Both the position numbers and the translations under genes were made by a program. Source: a virus. From it: DNA of 39,451 nt. The notes below the pieces were generated by a model. That model was not told the DNA's origin. It was given only the letters and a program-made list of their open reading frames with translations, and ran no database searches. Each line of letters begins with the position of its first letter. Position 1 is the first letter of the stretch. Location of the stretch: the IMG/VR virus record IMGVR_UViG_3300006947_000030, positions 1 through 39,451 of that record; one strand, written 5' to 3'. Of this stretch, positions 13,617 through 23,597 are shown in pieces.

Positions 13617-15476
13617 ATGACTGATACTAACCGCCTTAAAGTTTCGGAGATGGATTTTGATGCCATCAAGACAGACTTAAAGACATTCATGAAAGCCCAA
13701 ACCACTTTTGAAGACTACAACTTCGAAGGGTCTGCTTTAAGTTCAATGATTGACGTAATGGCATATGTAACTCATTACAATGCAATCAACGCTAACTTTG
13801 CAATCAACGAAACATTCTTAGATAGCGCAAGATTACGTCCTTCAGTAGTATCACACGCTAAGATGCTTGGTTACACACCACGTTCATCTTATCCTGCTGT
13901 TGCATATATTACTGTCAAAGTAAATTCTCCTGTAGGTGTTACTGATTCTGATGGTAATTACTTACCTTTGACAATGACAAAGGGCACAGTATTTACTTCT
14001 ACAATTGATGGCGTCACATATAAGTTTGTTAACGATCAAACGGTATCAACAACAAGAGATGCTGATGGCGAATATATCTTTACTAATATTAAAGTATTGC
14101 AAGGTTCATATAAAAGTATAGAATACATATACGATTCTGCGTCTGCTGAATCATACCTAATACCATTTGATAACGCTGTAACCTCAGAACTTACAGTTAA
14201 GATTAAAGCTTCAGATACAAACTCTGCAGTAGATACCTATTCTTCTTCAGTCAATGTGACTGCAGTAACATCAGCATCTAAAGTATATTTCCTTGAAGAG
14301 CATCGCACCGGAATGTTTGAAGTTAAGTTTGGTGATGGTGTTCTTGGTAAGAAACTAGACAATGGAAACATCATCCAATTAGAAACATTAGTTACTGATA
14401 ACGATGCGGCAAACGGTGCATCAGTATTTGCACTCGCTGGAACAATTAATGGTAATACAGATATAACATTAACTGTTGTGTCTAAAGCAGCTGGTGGTTC
14501 TGAGAGAGAAGATTTAGAATCCATTAAGTTCAACGCTCCGCTATCATATGTTTCTCAGAATCGTGCAGTGACACCAGATGATTATAAAACTATCATCCAA
14601 AATAACTACGCGAACATCGATGCCATATCAGTTTGGGGTGGTGAAGATAATGATCCACCAGATTACGGAAAAGTTTATATCTCTATTAAACCTAAGGATG
14701 CTGAGGTACTTACCGCTACAGATAAGACACTCATCATTTCTCAGTATCTTAAACCTAAGAATGTGGTTTCGATTACTCCTACAATTATAGATCCACAATA
14801 TACTTACATTTCTCTGGATGTATTCTTTAAGTATAATCCTAACGTAACTTCACTTTCTTCTGATGCGCTTGCTGTATCAATTCGTGAGGTTATTCGTCTA
14901 TATAATACTGACCAGCTAAAACGTTTTGATGGAGTATTCCGGTATTCTAATGTTAACGCTAACATAGATGCTACAAGCATTGCTATTCTTAACTCAGTTG
15001 TTAGAGTTAAAATGAAAAAGCGTATTGTTCCTACAACGACAGCTGAAGCGAAGTATGATGTAACGTATTCATCTCCAATTTATAATACAAATTCAACTGA
15101 TCAGATAATTAGTTCTACAGAATTTGTTCATGCTGGAAATACTGGATGTACTCTCAGAGATCGTGTTGATAATACAGGAACTCGTAGACTTCAGATTGTT
15201 CAAGGGACTGGTACCAATGAAGTGATTATAGTGAATAACGCTGGTACGATAAGTCCTACAACTGGTAAGCTTTCATTCACTGCAGCGTTTGATTCGTTCA
15301 CTGGAACATATATCGAAATTACTGCTGCTCCTGATTCAAATGATCTCGCGCCTAAGAGAAACGAACTACTAACTATTTTAGTAGATGATTGTGTAATTAC
15401 TGGTGAAGTTGATACAATGATTACTGGCGGTACTTCAGCTGGTGTCGCTTATAATACTACTGCAAGGCATGAATAA
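13617..15476 (+). CDS. 6: Baseplate wedge subunit gp6
   Basis: The 619-residue protein has the gp6/gpJ-like N-terminus: K-V-S-E-M-D-F-D-A-I-K, F-x-D-Y-N-F-E-G-S-A-L-S, M-I-D-V-M-A-Y-V-T-H-Y-N, then N-E-x-F-L-D-S-A-R-L-R-P-S-V, A-K-M-L-G-Y-T-P-R-S. The middle has F-G-D-G-V-L-G-K and V-T-P-D-D-Y-K, both standard for this family. T4 gp6 (660 residues) forms the inner wedge ring. It follows gp25 without a gap and shares its stop with the next start (TAATG). Confidence 0.92.
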   Translation: MTDTNRLKVSEMDFDAIKTDLKTFMKAQTTFEDYNFEGSALSSMIDVMAYVTHYNAINANFAINETFLDSARLRPSVVSHAKMLGYTPRSSYPAVAYITVKVNSPVGVTDSDGNYLPLTMTKGTVFTSTIDGVTYKFVNDQTVSTTRDADGEYIFTNIKVLQGSYKSIEYIYDSASAESYLIPFDNAVTSELTVKIKASDTNSAVDTYSSSVNVTAVTSASKVYFLEEHRTGMFEVKFGDGVLGKKLDNGNIIQLETLVTDNDAANGASVFALAGTINGNTDITLTVVSKAAGGSEREDLESIKFNAPLSYVSQNRAVTPDDYKTIIQNNYANIDAISVWGGEDNDPPDYGKVYISIKPKDAEVLTATDKTLIISQYLKPKNVVSITPTIIDPQYTYISLDVFFKYNPNVTSLSSDALAVSIREVIRLYNTDQLKRFDGVFRYSNVNANIDATSIAILNSVVRVKMKKRIVPTTTAEAKYDVTYSSPIYNTNSTDQIISSTEFVHAGNTGCTLRDRVDNTGTRRLQIVQGTGTNEVIIVNNAGTISPTTGKLSFTAAFDSFTGTYIEITAAPDSNDLAPKRNELLTILVDDCVITGEVDTMITGGTSAGVAYNTTARHE

Positions 15477-16747
15477 TGAGTAACGATTCTAATAAGGTAG
15501 ACATATCCTCGTTGATCTCGGACCTAGTCCCTGAACATATCAACCAGTCATATCCTGACTTTATTGAGTTCTTAGAGCTATTTAATAAGTATCTAGTTTC
15601 TGAGAACCGAGCATCTCACTACATTAACCGTATTGCTAGTCAGAGAGATATAGATTTAGTTGAAGAAACGTTTCTTACGAACTTACAACAAGAGATTGGC
15701 ATTTCAGTACCACGTACGTTCGCTGCCGATCCTCGTTTATTTTATACGAAGCTTGTACAGTTCTACCAGTCACGTGGAACACCTGATTCCATTACATCGT
15801 TCTTTAACATATTATACGATGATGAAGTTGAGATCTATTTTCCTAAAGAAGATATGTTTGTTCCCTCTGATAACCCGTGGACAGATTTTTCTACAGATGT
15901 TATTGCTAACCCTGGAACTTATTCTCCTTCTCTTACGTATACAGTTTCAGGTGCTACTTCAGAAATAACTGGCCAAGACGATAATAGTTTTTGGTTGTGG
16001 TACGATGTGCCTATCGTCTTTGTTAACGGTACACTAAATACTAATTGGAAGTCAAGCACATATTATAGAACGTATGGTGGTGGAAGTGATGATCCAGATT
16101 CAAGTGACAACGTCACACAGACACTTGCATATAAATTAACATTTAGTCCTGCACTTGCTAATGCCGATGTTGTTAAGATATATCGTTCAGGGTCGAGTGC
16201 AACATCACGTTCATTTGTATCTGATGATAAGAAAATTCAAGATTCTTACAAGTATCAAAAGTTCTCATACATCCTTAAAACTGGTGCTAACATTGACCAG
16301 TGGAAAAACGCATTTAATCGGTTGGTTCACCCAGCAGGTTTTATATTCTTTGGTGAGATTCTTCTCTTCATTGAAATTTTAGAAAAGAATCGTGCAGGTA
16401 CTGTTACGCCGTTTGCACAACCTGGATTACAACTTGGTGCTGGTCTTCCAGTTCCGATTATTATACCTCCAGTAGAGATCAATGCTCAGGCTATTGCAAC
16501 TCGAACTGGTCATGGTGTATTAAGTTCTCACCTTGGTTATACTGGTGATCTTGCAACTGTCTACTTCACTGAAGGCATTGTAAATACTAATACAAGACAG
16601 ACTAATCATCTAGGTCCTAAACAATACCTCGAAGATTTAAAATTCTTGCTACCGAATCCTGTATCTAATTTCTCAGATTACACTATTCTAAACGCTATAA
16701 ATAAAACAATAGATATTAACGCGACAGCTGAAATAACTATCACGTAA
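15476..16747 (+). CDS. Baseplate wedge-like protein between gp6 and gp8 (gp7 position)
   Basis: A 423-residue protein with an N-terminal helical domain: L-V-P-E-H-I, Y-P-D-F-I-E-F-L-E-L-F, K-Y-L, then L-V-x-F-Y-Q-S-R-G-T-P-D-S-I-x-S-F-F-N-I-L-Y (about 92-115). That Y-Q-S-R-G-T block is frequent in marine T4-like baseplate proteins. Its position between gp6 and gp8 matches T4 gp7, although T4 gp7 is 1032 residues; I cannot prove homology. A T4-late-type TATAAATA lies within its last 55 bases. Confidence 0.65.
   Translation: MSNDSNKVDISSLISDLVPEHINQSYPDFIEFLELFNKYLVSENRASHYINRIASQRDIDLVEETFLTNLQQEIGISVPRTFAADPRLFYTKLVQFYQSRGTPDSITSFFNILYDDEVEIYFPKEDMFVPSDNPWTDFSTDVIANPGTYSPSLTYTVSGATSEITGQDDNSFWLWYDVPIVFVNGTLNTNWKSSTYYRTYGGGSDDPDSSDNVTQTLAYKLTFSPALANADVVKIYRSGSSATSRSFVSDDKKIQDSYKYQKFSYILKTGANIDQWKNAFNRLVHPAGFIFFGEILLFIEILEKNRAGTVTPFAQPGLQLGAGLPVPIIIPPVEINAQAIATRTGHGVLSSHLGYTGDLATVYFTEGIVNTNTRQTNHLGPKQYLEDLKFLLPNPVSNFSDYTILNAINKTIDINATAEITIT
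16696..16703 (+). promoter_or_regulatory. Possible T4-type late promoter upstream of gp8
   Basis: TATAAATA at 16696-16703, inside the end of the preceding gene, lies about 75 bases before the gp8 ATG. It is a perfect match, but it is coding (A-I-N-K) so chance cannot be excluded. Confidence 0.45.
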
Positions 16748-16777
16748 AGAACGAACATTTAATAGGAGTCGAAATCA

Positions 16778-18142
16778 ATGGCCGCCATTGTTACACAAAA
16801 CTTTAGGCTAAGAGCTGCAAAGCAGTTTGTAGCTGATCTTACGGCAGCGGCAAATAATTATTATTTGTTCGTTGGTCGTTCAGCAACGTGGACTGATGAT
16901 ACTTCACCAGACACGCCGTACGATAATACTCATTCTCATACAACTGATGTATGGCAACACATGACGTCCCTTAAGAAATTAGCTACTACGGATTTGCAGT
17001 TCGCTGCACCTCGTTACCAGTGGATTTCAGGTACAACCTACGTTGAATATGACGATCGTGATACTACACTAGAATCTAAAAAGTTCTATGTTATTACCGA
17101 TAACAACCATATCATGCTTTGTTTAAAAGCTGGTCCTGGCGCATCTACTACTAATCCAGATAACTCTGGTGTTACTACTGCGGGTGTTATCGATTTTAGT
17201 GGATCTGATGGTTACATCTGGAAATATTTGTATACATTATCAACCACCGCTGCTAACAAATTTTTAACTTCAGCATTCATTCCAATGAGTGATATTACGA
17301 CAAACCCTGGTGGTGCTGCAGCACAAGCCCTTCAAGATCAATGGGCAGTTAAGCAAGCGGCAGTAGATGGTGCGATTTATAACGTTAAAGTTATTAATGG
17401 CGGTACAGGTTATTCTGCAAGCGATACTTTCACTGTGACAATTACTGGTGACGGAGCTTCTGCTGCGGTAGTTGATGCTAATGTAACTGTTGCAGGTGGT
17501 GTAATTACTAAGCTTCTTGTAAGTACTGCAGGAACTGGATATTCTAAAGCTAAGGTTGTAATTACATCTGACGGTTCTGGTTCTGGTGCAACTGCTCGTG
17601 CAATCATTGGTCCTAAGAATGGATTTGGTTACGACGCACGTCAAGATTTGCGAGGACATTATATTACTGTTAACGCTTCTTTGACTGGCAACGAGAACGA
17701 TACGTTTATTACTGGCAACGAATTCCGTCAGCTAGGTATCATCCGCAACCCATATAACTTTGGAACAACTACTGTTTCATCAGGTGGATCATTGCGAGCG
17801 ACGTATAGTTTAACTTTAGCAGGACCACCAGCCGCTGGCGAGTTTACTAATGATTCAGTGATCGTTGGAAGTTCATCTGCAGCGTTAGGTGTTATTGATG
17901 ATTATAATGCAACTACAGGCGTTGTAAATTATCACCAAAACGAAACTACAGGATTCGGTACTTTCACGACTTCAGATAATATTAAAATCAGTGGCTCTAG
18001 TAACACTGCGCGTAATTGTACAGCTGTAGGAAATCCTGGAGTTGAGCACGGTTCAGGCGAGGTTATCTTCGTTGAAAACCGTACGGCTGTTAACCGAGCT
18101 AACGATCAGATTGAAACAGTAAAACTAGTACTTGAATTCTAA
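16778..18142 (+). CDS. 8: Baseplate wedge subunit gp8-like, with beta-module insert
   Basis: The ends match T4 gp8: an N-terminal I-V-T-x-x-F-R, F-V-G-R-S-A-T-W (T4 F-G-R-S-E-P-W), D-V-W-Q-H-M (T4 D-M-W-T-H-M), D-G-Y-I-W-K-Y-L-Y, and a C-terminal G-E-V-I-F-V-E-N-R ending D-Q-I-E-T-V-K (T4 G-E-M-I-Y-M-E-N-R). It is 454 residues against 334 in T4; much of the surplus is an insert at about 205-285 with two G-T-G-Y-S beta repeats. gp8 forms part of the wedge. The ribosome site is TAGGAG, about ten bases before the ATG. Confidence 0.88.
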   Translation: MAAIVTQNFRLRAAKQFVADLTAAANNYYLFVGRSATWTDDTSPDTPYDNTHSHTTDVWQHMTSLKKLATTDLQFAAPRYQWISGTTYVEYDDRDTTLESKKFYVITDNNHIMLCLKAGPGASTTNPDNSGVTTAGVIDFSGSDGYIWKYLYTLSTTAANKFLTSAFIPMSDITTNPGGAAAQALQDQWAVKQAAVDGAIYNVKVINGGTGYSASDTFTVTITGDGASAAVVDANVTVAGGVITKLLVSTAGTGYSKAKVVITSDGSGSGATARAIIGPKNGFGYDARQDLRGHYITVNASLTGNENDTFITGNEFRQLGIIRNPYNFGTTTVSSGGSLRATYSLTLAGPPAAGEFTNDSVIVGSSSAALGVIDDYNATTGVVNYHQNETTGFGTFTTSDNIKISGSSNTARNCTAVGNPGVEHGSGEVIFVENRTAVNRANDQIETVKLVLEF

Positions 18143-18153
18143 GGGAAAAAATA

Positions 18154-21100
18154 ATGGCCATTAAGTTTAACGTAGATCCATACTACGATGACTTTCTTAA
18201 GGATGGGGCTGATAGCCTCTCCCCTCAGGAAAAATATCATAAGGTACTCTTCCGTCCTGGAATTGCTGTGCAAGCACGAGAGCTTACTCAGCTTCAGTCG
18301 ATTCTTCAAAACCAGGTTACTCAATTCGGTAACCACATGTTTAAAGAAGGTTCGCTTGTAATTCCTGGCGGTAACTCTTATAACAACTACGCCGACTATG
18401 TTAAGCTGTCTGCTACTAACGCTGCTACTGTGGGTGATACCCTTAACGGTAAAATGGTTGCGAACGCAGCAGGCCTGCGTGCTAAAATCATTAAAGCTGT
18501 TGCTGCCACCGGATCTGATCCCGATACATTTTATGTGGTTTATCAGAATTCTAACGGCGCAACTAATGCTAATAAGGTATTTAGTTCATCTGATTCTTTA
18601 ACTGAAAAAGTGTGGAATGCCAGTAGTTCTTCTTACGACAATGGTACACTTACAGCAACAGTTGCATCATCTGCAGCAACGGGCGAAGGTGCGCTGATTC
18701 AAGTTGAAGAAGGTGTATACTTCTTACGCGGACATTTTGTCATTGTTAAAGCTGACACTCTTATACTTTCAAAGTACACTAATAATATTTCCCTTGATGT
18801 TGGTCTAGAAATTACTGAGGCTGTTACTACTGCAGCTGAAGATACTACTTTAAACGACAACGCGACTGGTTCTCCTAACTATGCAGCTCCTGGAGCACAT
18901 CGTTATTCAATCAAGACTGCGCTTAAGACACAAGCGAACTATGCCTCTACAATTGAAAACTTCTTATTATTACTACGAGTTGTAAATGGCAAGGTACAAA
19001 AACAAGTACGTGGCTCTGATTATTCTGTGATCGAAGACGTATTAGCTCGCCGTACATACGATGAGTCTGGTGACTACACTGTTCGACCTTTCCGTGCAAC
19101 GATGAAGGAAGATACTGCAGTCAATTCTCCAGGTGATGCTACTAAATTGATCGCAGCGATCGAGCCTTCTAAAGCATACGTTCGTGGTTATGAGATTCAA
19201 ACATTATCTACTACTAACCTATCAGTTAATAAAGCTCGTGAAGCGGCATTGTTTGAAGGTGCTTCTGTATCCTCACTTATTGGCAACTACATTAACCTAT
19301 TAGCTTCCACAGTTACTGGTCTACCCGATATAACTACCTTTGGTCAGATTGAATTAAGAAGTGCAACAGGCGGCGGTGGTTCTATCATCGGATACGCACG
19401 TGCTCGTAGCATTGAAAAAGATGGTACTAACTATAAGTTATATTTGTTTGACGTCTTAATGAATGCTAGCCAAACATTCTCTTCTGTTAGATCTGTTAAG
19501 GTTGGAACTACATTTGCTGGTAACTTAGTTCTAGTGAATAGTAAAGCAGTTATAAACGAACCTATCAATAATACTGCAGTGTTTGCTTTACCGTTCGATC
19601 GTGTTAAAACATGCGATGATGGTACTGGTGATTTTAACTACGTATATTTCTCTAATAAAAGGTTTGGAGCTGATACAGTTTCTGGTGGTGAAGCAACGTT
19701 TACTACGGCAGGTTCCACAGAGTTGTTCGAACCGTTTGATAATGATAACTGGATCTTAGCTGTTACGTCTGGATCAAGTGCGGGTACTATTGTCGCAGCA
19801 TCATCTGGTGATGTTAGCATCGCAGGTAACTCTCAATCAGTAGACATCTCAGGGCTTACTTCATATAACGGTGACCAAGTAACATTGATTGCTGGTATTA
19901 AGAAAACTCTCGATCACGATTCTAAATCATTGACAACCTCTGGTTCTCAGAACGTTCATCAAGTAGCATTCACCAATCAGTCTACAATCGAAGCTGGAGA
20001 TTTAGCGTTAGGTAAAGCTGATGGTTATCGTTTGCTTGCGGTGTATATGGCTCCAAACTTTTCAACAGTAGCGACAGCGTCGCACCCTGATGTTAAGGAA
20101 TACTACGACTTTGACAATGGTCAAACAGATAACTTCTATGGTATATCTAAGGTTACTATCAAGCCTGGTACAAACTTTGTTCCTACTGGAAGATTACTAG
20201 TTAAGTATGAGTTTTTCACTCATGACGGAACAGGCGATTTCTTCTCAGTAGATTCATATTCAGGTCTTACAGACGACGACGGTGCTACAGTAACATACGA
20301 AGATATTCCTTCATATACTGTTAAGTCAACTGGTAAAGTGATTGAGCTCCGATCAGCTATCGATTTCCGTCCTCGTGTATCAGACGCTGGTGGGAACTTT
20401 ACTGGAACTGGTGCAATTGTTAAGCTTTGTCCAGAACCTGCTACTACATTTACTACTGATATTCAATACTACTTAAATCGTCGCGACAAGGTATTTTTAG
20501 ATAAGAACGGTACTTTCGGAGTTATTGAAGGTGTTTCTTCTCTTAATCCTGAATTACCAGATGATCCAAAAGATGCAATGGTATTATACCAATTGTTAGT
20601 GCCTGCTTATACTCTTAAGCCGTCTGATGTTGAGATTACTGTTCTTGATAACAAGCGTTATACAATGCGAGACATTGGTAAGATCGATCGTCGTGTCAAT
20701 ACCTTAGAGTATTACACTGCATTGACATTCTTAGAAAAAGAAGCGTCTGATCGTCAAGTTGTTGATTCAACAGGTGCACTACAACGGTTTAAGAACGGCT
20801 TTGTTGTTGATTCGTTTAAGTCATACAATGTTGCTGATGTTATTTCTCCTGAGTTTAGGGCAGCTATTGATCCTGATCGAGGTGTCTTACGCCCACAGTT
20901 CTCACAAGAATCAACACGTCTTCGTTGGGATTCAAGTGCTTCAACTGGAGTAGTTAAAACTGGCGATCTAGTAACATTACCATATAGTTCTGTTTCTTTA
21001 GTGAATCAGCCACAAGCTTCTTCTGTTATTAACGTTAACCCATATGACGTATTCACATGGTCTGGATCTCTTGACTTATCACCTTCATCAGATGAATGGC

Positions 21101-23385
21101 GTGATGTTAGTCGTCGTCCTGCAGTAACCATTGATAACTCAGGTGTTACGAATGCAATGTTAGATCAGATAAATGAATCTACAGCGTTTGGTACAGTATG
21201 GAATAACTGGCAAACACAATGGACTGGAACGCAAACACAGAATGGTAACTGGATAGCAGCTGGAGGAAGACGCCGTGAGAGAACTCTTACTACTGATACC
21301 TTAGCTACTCAAAATCGCACTGGTACTAATACTGCGCTGGCTTGGTCTACTCAGGTAGATTCTCAAGGTGATCGTGTAGTGTCAATCGATATTATACCGT
21401 TTATTCGCTCTCGTCAGATTTCATTCCGTGCTGTTCGTATGAAGCCAAATACTAGAGTATATGCATTCTTTGATGGTGTTGATGTATCATCATTCGTACG
21501 TGAAGAATCTTCTTATACCTTATGGTCTAATAACGATTCCTCAGTTGTTACAGGACAGAATGCGATTACCGCTCATCCAAGTACAGCAGGTCAATTGATT
21601 ACAGATGCATCTGGTTATATAACTGGTTCGTTCTTTATACCTAACAATAGTGCTACAACGTTTAGTACTGGTTCTAGGGTATTCCGACTAACTGATTCAA
21701 CCACAAATGCTACGACTAATACTACAGAAGCTGAAGCTTCGTATAACGCCGTTGGATTGATTGATAATATTGAAGAAGTCTTTTTGTCAACGCGTACTCC
21801 TCGAGTTGAGCGAAGTGCTGTAGGTGATAATAGAACTATTATTACTAATACTCGAACTGAGACTCAAACGGGTTGGGCAGATCCATTAGCACAGTCATTC
21901 TTAATTGATGAAACTGGTGGAGCATATATCACAAAGGTTGATATGTTCTTTGCTACTAAAGATGATAACATTCCTGTGACGTTACAGATTCGTGAAATGG
22001 TAAATGGTTTTCCATCTCCACGAATTGCGCCGTTCGGTGAAGTTGTATTGAATCCTGCAAGCGTTAACATATCAGCAACTGCTGCAACCGCCACAACCTT
22101 TACATTTGAATCTCCTATATTCTTACAAGAGAACGTTGAGTACTGTGTTGTACTACTTGCCAATACTAATAAGTATACTGTATGGCATGCTGTAATGGGC
22201 CAAGAAGATTTAGCTGGTGTTAAGATTAATAAGCAACCATATGCTGGTGTAATGTTTAAGTCTCAGAACGCCGCTACATGGACAGCTGATCAGAACGCTG
22301 ATCTTAAGTTCAATATTCATCGCGCTGAGTTTACTATTGGTGCAACAGCTAATTTAGTTCTTAAGAATGATGCTCCTGAAAAAGCTAGCTTACAATATGA
22401 TCCATTTAAGTGTACTTCTGGTTCTGGTATTGTTAGAGTATCTCATGACAACCATGGATTCTTTGTACACGGAAGTGTTAATTCAAGTGTAACAATATCA
22501 GGTGTTGCAACAGCGATACACGGTATTCCAGCTTCTGAATTGAATGCGACACACGTAGTGAGTGCGGTAGAGCAAGATTCATATACAATTACGGTATCAA
22601 CAAATGCTACATCAACAGGTATTGGTGGTGCAGCTACGATAGATGCTACAGATAATAGAGCGTTCCAAGCGTTCCAAACTAATATTCAACAAGTCTTATT
22701 GACTGGAACGAATGTTACTTGGGCAGCTAAAACGACGTCTGGCCTAGGTCTTATGGAAACATCTCGTACGCCTTATGTGGTTGATAGTGCATTCTCAGCA
22801 ATCATACCTAATGAGACAATGTACTCATCTACTACACGGGTTATTGCAACTGCTGATAACAAGAATGTTTCAACATTCCTTGCTCGTGGCGCGTTTACTT
22901 CAACACGAAGTAACCTATCTCCTGCAATAGATCTTGAAAGAGCATCGGTGTTTACTATAGGTAATAGAATTGATAGACCTGTAGGATCAACCACCGCAGG
23001 CTTTAACGTTGTGGATGGCTTTGTCGCTGAAACAACAGCTGCTGTCGGATCTGCTCTTGCTAAGTATGTTACAAAAACAGTGTTACTAAATGAAGCTTCG
23101 TCCACATTGAAAATCTTTATAGATGTTGCTCGTCCAAATAATACAGAGTTTGAAGTGTATTATAAGACAGGTGCTGATGAGACAGAGGTGAATGCCGCAA
23201 GCTGGGCCTTAGCAACTCCAGATAATGTTATACCAGTTAGTGACACTGGAACATTCAGTGAAGTTGAATGGACGATCAATCCTACTATTGACTTTAAAGC
23301 GTTTGGTATTAAACTTGTTATGAAGTCTGAAAACCCAGCACTAGTACCTAACGCTGCAGCATTCAGAGCAATAGCATTAGTATAA
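18154..23385 (+). CDS. Giant virion structural protein, DUF4815-type (baseplate/fibre connector)
   Basis: At 1743 residues this is the largest protein here. The N-terminus has F-N-V-D-P-Y-Y-D-D-F, F-R-P-G-I-A-V-Q-A-R-E-L-T-Q-L-Q-S-I-L-Q-N-Q, and F-G-N-H-x-F-K-E-G-S-L-V-I-P-G-G, which I recognise as the DUF4815 pattern of marine T4-like structural proteins. The rest is beta-rich with repeated S, T and G. Further landmarks are D-F-R-P-R-V (about 735) and a P-L-A-Q-S-F-L-I-D (about 1243-1251) typical of fibre-attachment segments. It takes the place of T4 gp9/gp10. Ribosome site AAGGGAAAA precedes the ATG. Confidence 0.75.
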   Translation: MAIKFNVDPYYDDFLKDGADSLSPQEKYHKVLFRPGIAVQARELTQLQSILQNQVTQFGNHMFKEGSLVIPGGNSYNNYADYVKLSATNAATVGDTLNGKMVANAAGLRAKIIKAVAATGSDPDTFYVVYQNSNGATNANKVFSSSDSLTEKVWNASSSSYDNGTLTATVASSAATGEGALIQVEEGVYFLRGHFVIVKADTLILSKYTNNISLDVGLEITEAVTTAAEDTTLNDNATGSPNYAAPGAHRYSIKTALKTQANYASTIENFLLLLRVVNGKVQKQVRGSDYSVIEDVLARRTYDESGDYTVRPFRATMKEDTAVNSPGDATKLIAAIEPSKAYVRGYEIQTLSTTNLSVNKAREAALFEGASVSSLIGNYINLLASTVTGLPDITTFGQIELRSATGGGGSIIGYARARSIEKDGTNYKLYLFDVLMNASQTFSSVRSVKVGTTFAGNLVLVNSKAVINEPINNTAVFALPFDRVKTCDDGTGDFNYVYFSNKRFGADTVSGGEATFTTAGSTELFEPFDNDNWILAVTSGSSAGTIVAASSGDVSIAGNSQSVDISGLTSYNGDQVTLIAGIKKTLDHDSKSLTTSGSQNVHQVAFTNQSTIEAGDLALGKADGYRLLAVYMAPNFSTVATASHPDVKEYYDFDNGQTDNFYGISKVTIKPGTNFVPTGRLLVKYEFFTHDGTGDFFSVDSYSGLTDDDGATVTYEDIPSYTVKSTGKVIELRSAIDFRPRVSDAGGNFTGTGAIVKLCPEPATTFTTDIQYYLNRRDKVFLDKNGTFGVIEGVSSLNPELPDDPKDAMVLYQLLVPAYTLKPSDVEITVLDNKRYTMRDIGKIDRRVNTLEYYTALTFLEKEASDRQVVDSTGALQRFKNGFVVDSFKSYNVADVISPEFRAAIDPDRGVLRPQFSQESTRLRWDSSASTGVVKTGDLVTLPYSSVSLVNQPQASSVINVNPYDVFTWSGSLDLSPSSDEWRDVSRRPAVTIDNSGVTNAMLDQINESTAFGTVWNNWQTQWTGTQTQNGNWIAAGGRRRERTLTTDTLATQNRTGTNTALAWSTQVDSQGDRVVSIDIIPFIRSRQISFRAVRMKPNTRVYAFFDGVDVSSFVREESSYTLWSNNDSSVVTGQNAITAHPSTAGQLITDASGYITGSFFIPNNSATTFSTGSRVFRLTDSTTNATTNTTEAEASYNAVGLIDNIEEVFLSTRTPRVERSAVGDNRTIITNTRTETQTGWADPLAQSFLIDETGGAYITKVDMFFATKDDNIPVTLQIREMVNGFPSPRIAPFGEVVLNPASVNISATAATATTFTFESPIFLQENVEYCVVLLANTNKYTVWHAVMGQEDLAGVKINKQPYAGVMFKSQNAATWTADQNADLKFNIHRAEFTIGATANLVLKNDAPEKASLQYDPFKCTSGSGIVRVSHDNHGFFVHGSVNSSVTISGVATAIHGIPASELNATHVVSAVEQDSYTITVSTNATSTGIGGAATIDATDNRAFQAFQTNIQQVLLTGTNVTWAAKTTSGLGLMETSRTPYVVDSAFSAIIPNETMYSSTTRVIATADNKNVSTFLARGAFTSTRSNLSPAIDLERASVFTIGNRIDRPVGSTTAGFNVVDGFVAETTAAVGSALAKYVTKTVLLNEASSTLKIFIDVARPNNTEFEVYYKTGADETEVNAASWALATPDNVIPVSDTGTFSEVEWTINPTIDFKAFGIKLVMKSENPALVPNAAAFRAIALV

Positions 23386-23597
23386 TGGAAGGTGACCGTT
23401 ATATTCCAGTAAATGAGGCTCCCGGTTTATTCCGGGATTCTCAGTCTGGTGCTATTATAAATATGGATAAGAATGGTGCTCAGAAAGCAAGGGATGCTCG
23501 TAATGAACATCTTAGAAAAGAAAACGAGATGCAAGAGCTAAAATCTGAAGTAAAAGAGATTAAAGGCATCTTAAAACAACTATTAGAGAGACTGTAA
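23385..23597 (+). CDS. Small coiled-coil protein
   Basis: A 70-residue protein. The N-terminal half has a short P-x-L-F-R-D-S-Q-S-G-A-I-I-N motif also seen in short proteins next to marine phage fibre genes, and the C-terminal half (about 30-70) is a strong heptad helix (M-Q-E-L-K-S-E-V-K-E-I-K-G-I-L-K). It overlaps the giant protein by TAATG and its stop TAA immediately precedes the ATG of the next gene. A 6-bp hairpin (23420-23437) and a TATAAATA (23456-23463) lie in its coding sequence. Probably a structural or assembly helper; function unknown. Confidence 0.65.
   Translation: MEGDRYIPVNEAPGLFRDSQSGAIINMDKNGAQKARDARNEHLRKENEMQELKSEVKEIKGILKQLLERL

Noticed and set aside
17270-17659. 129-codon Cys/Ser/Thr-rich minus-strand frame
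   Set aside because: Antisense to the repeat insert of gp8; the composition reflects the repeats on the other strand.
23456-23463. TATAAATA inside the small coiled-coil gene, 30 bases after a 6-bp hairpin
   Set aside because: Possible late promoter for the fibre at 23598, but it is coding and 134 bases away, so I did not list it as a feature.
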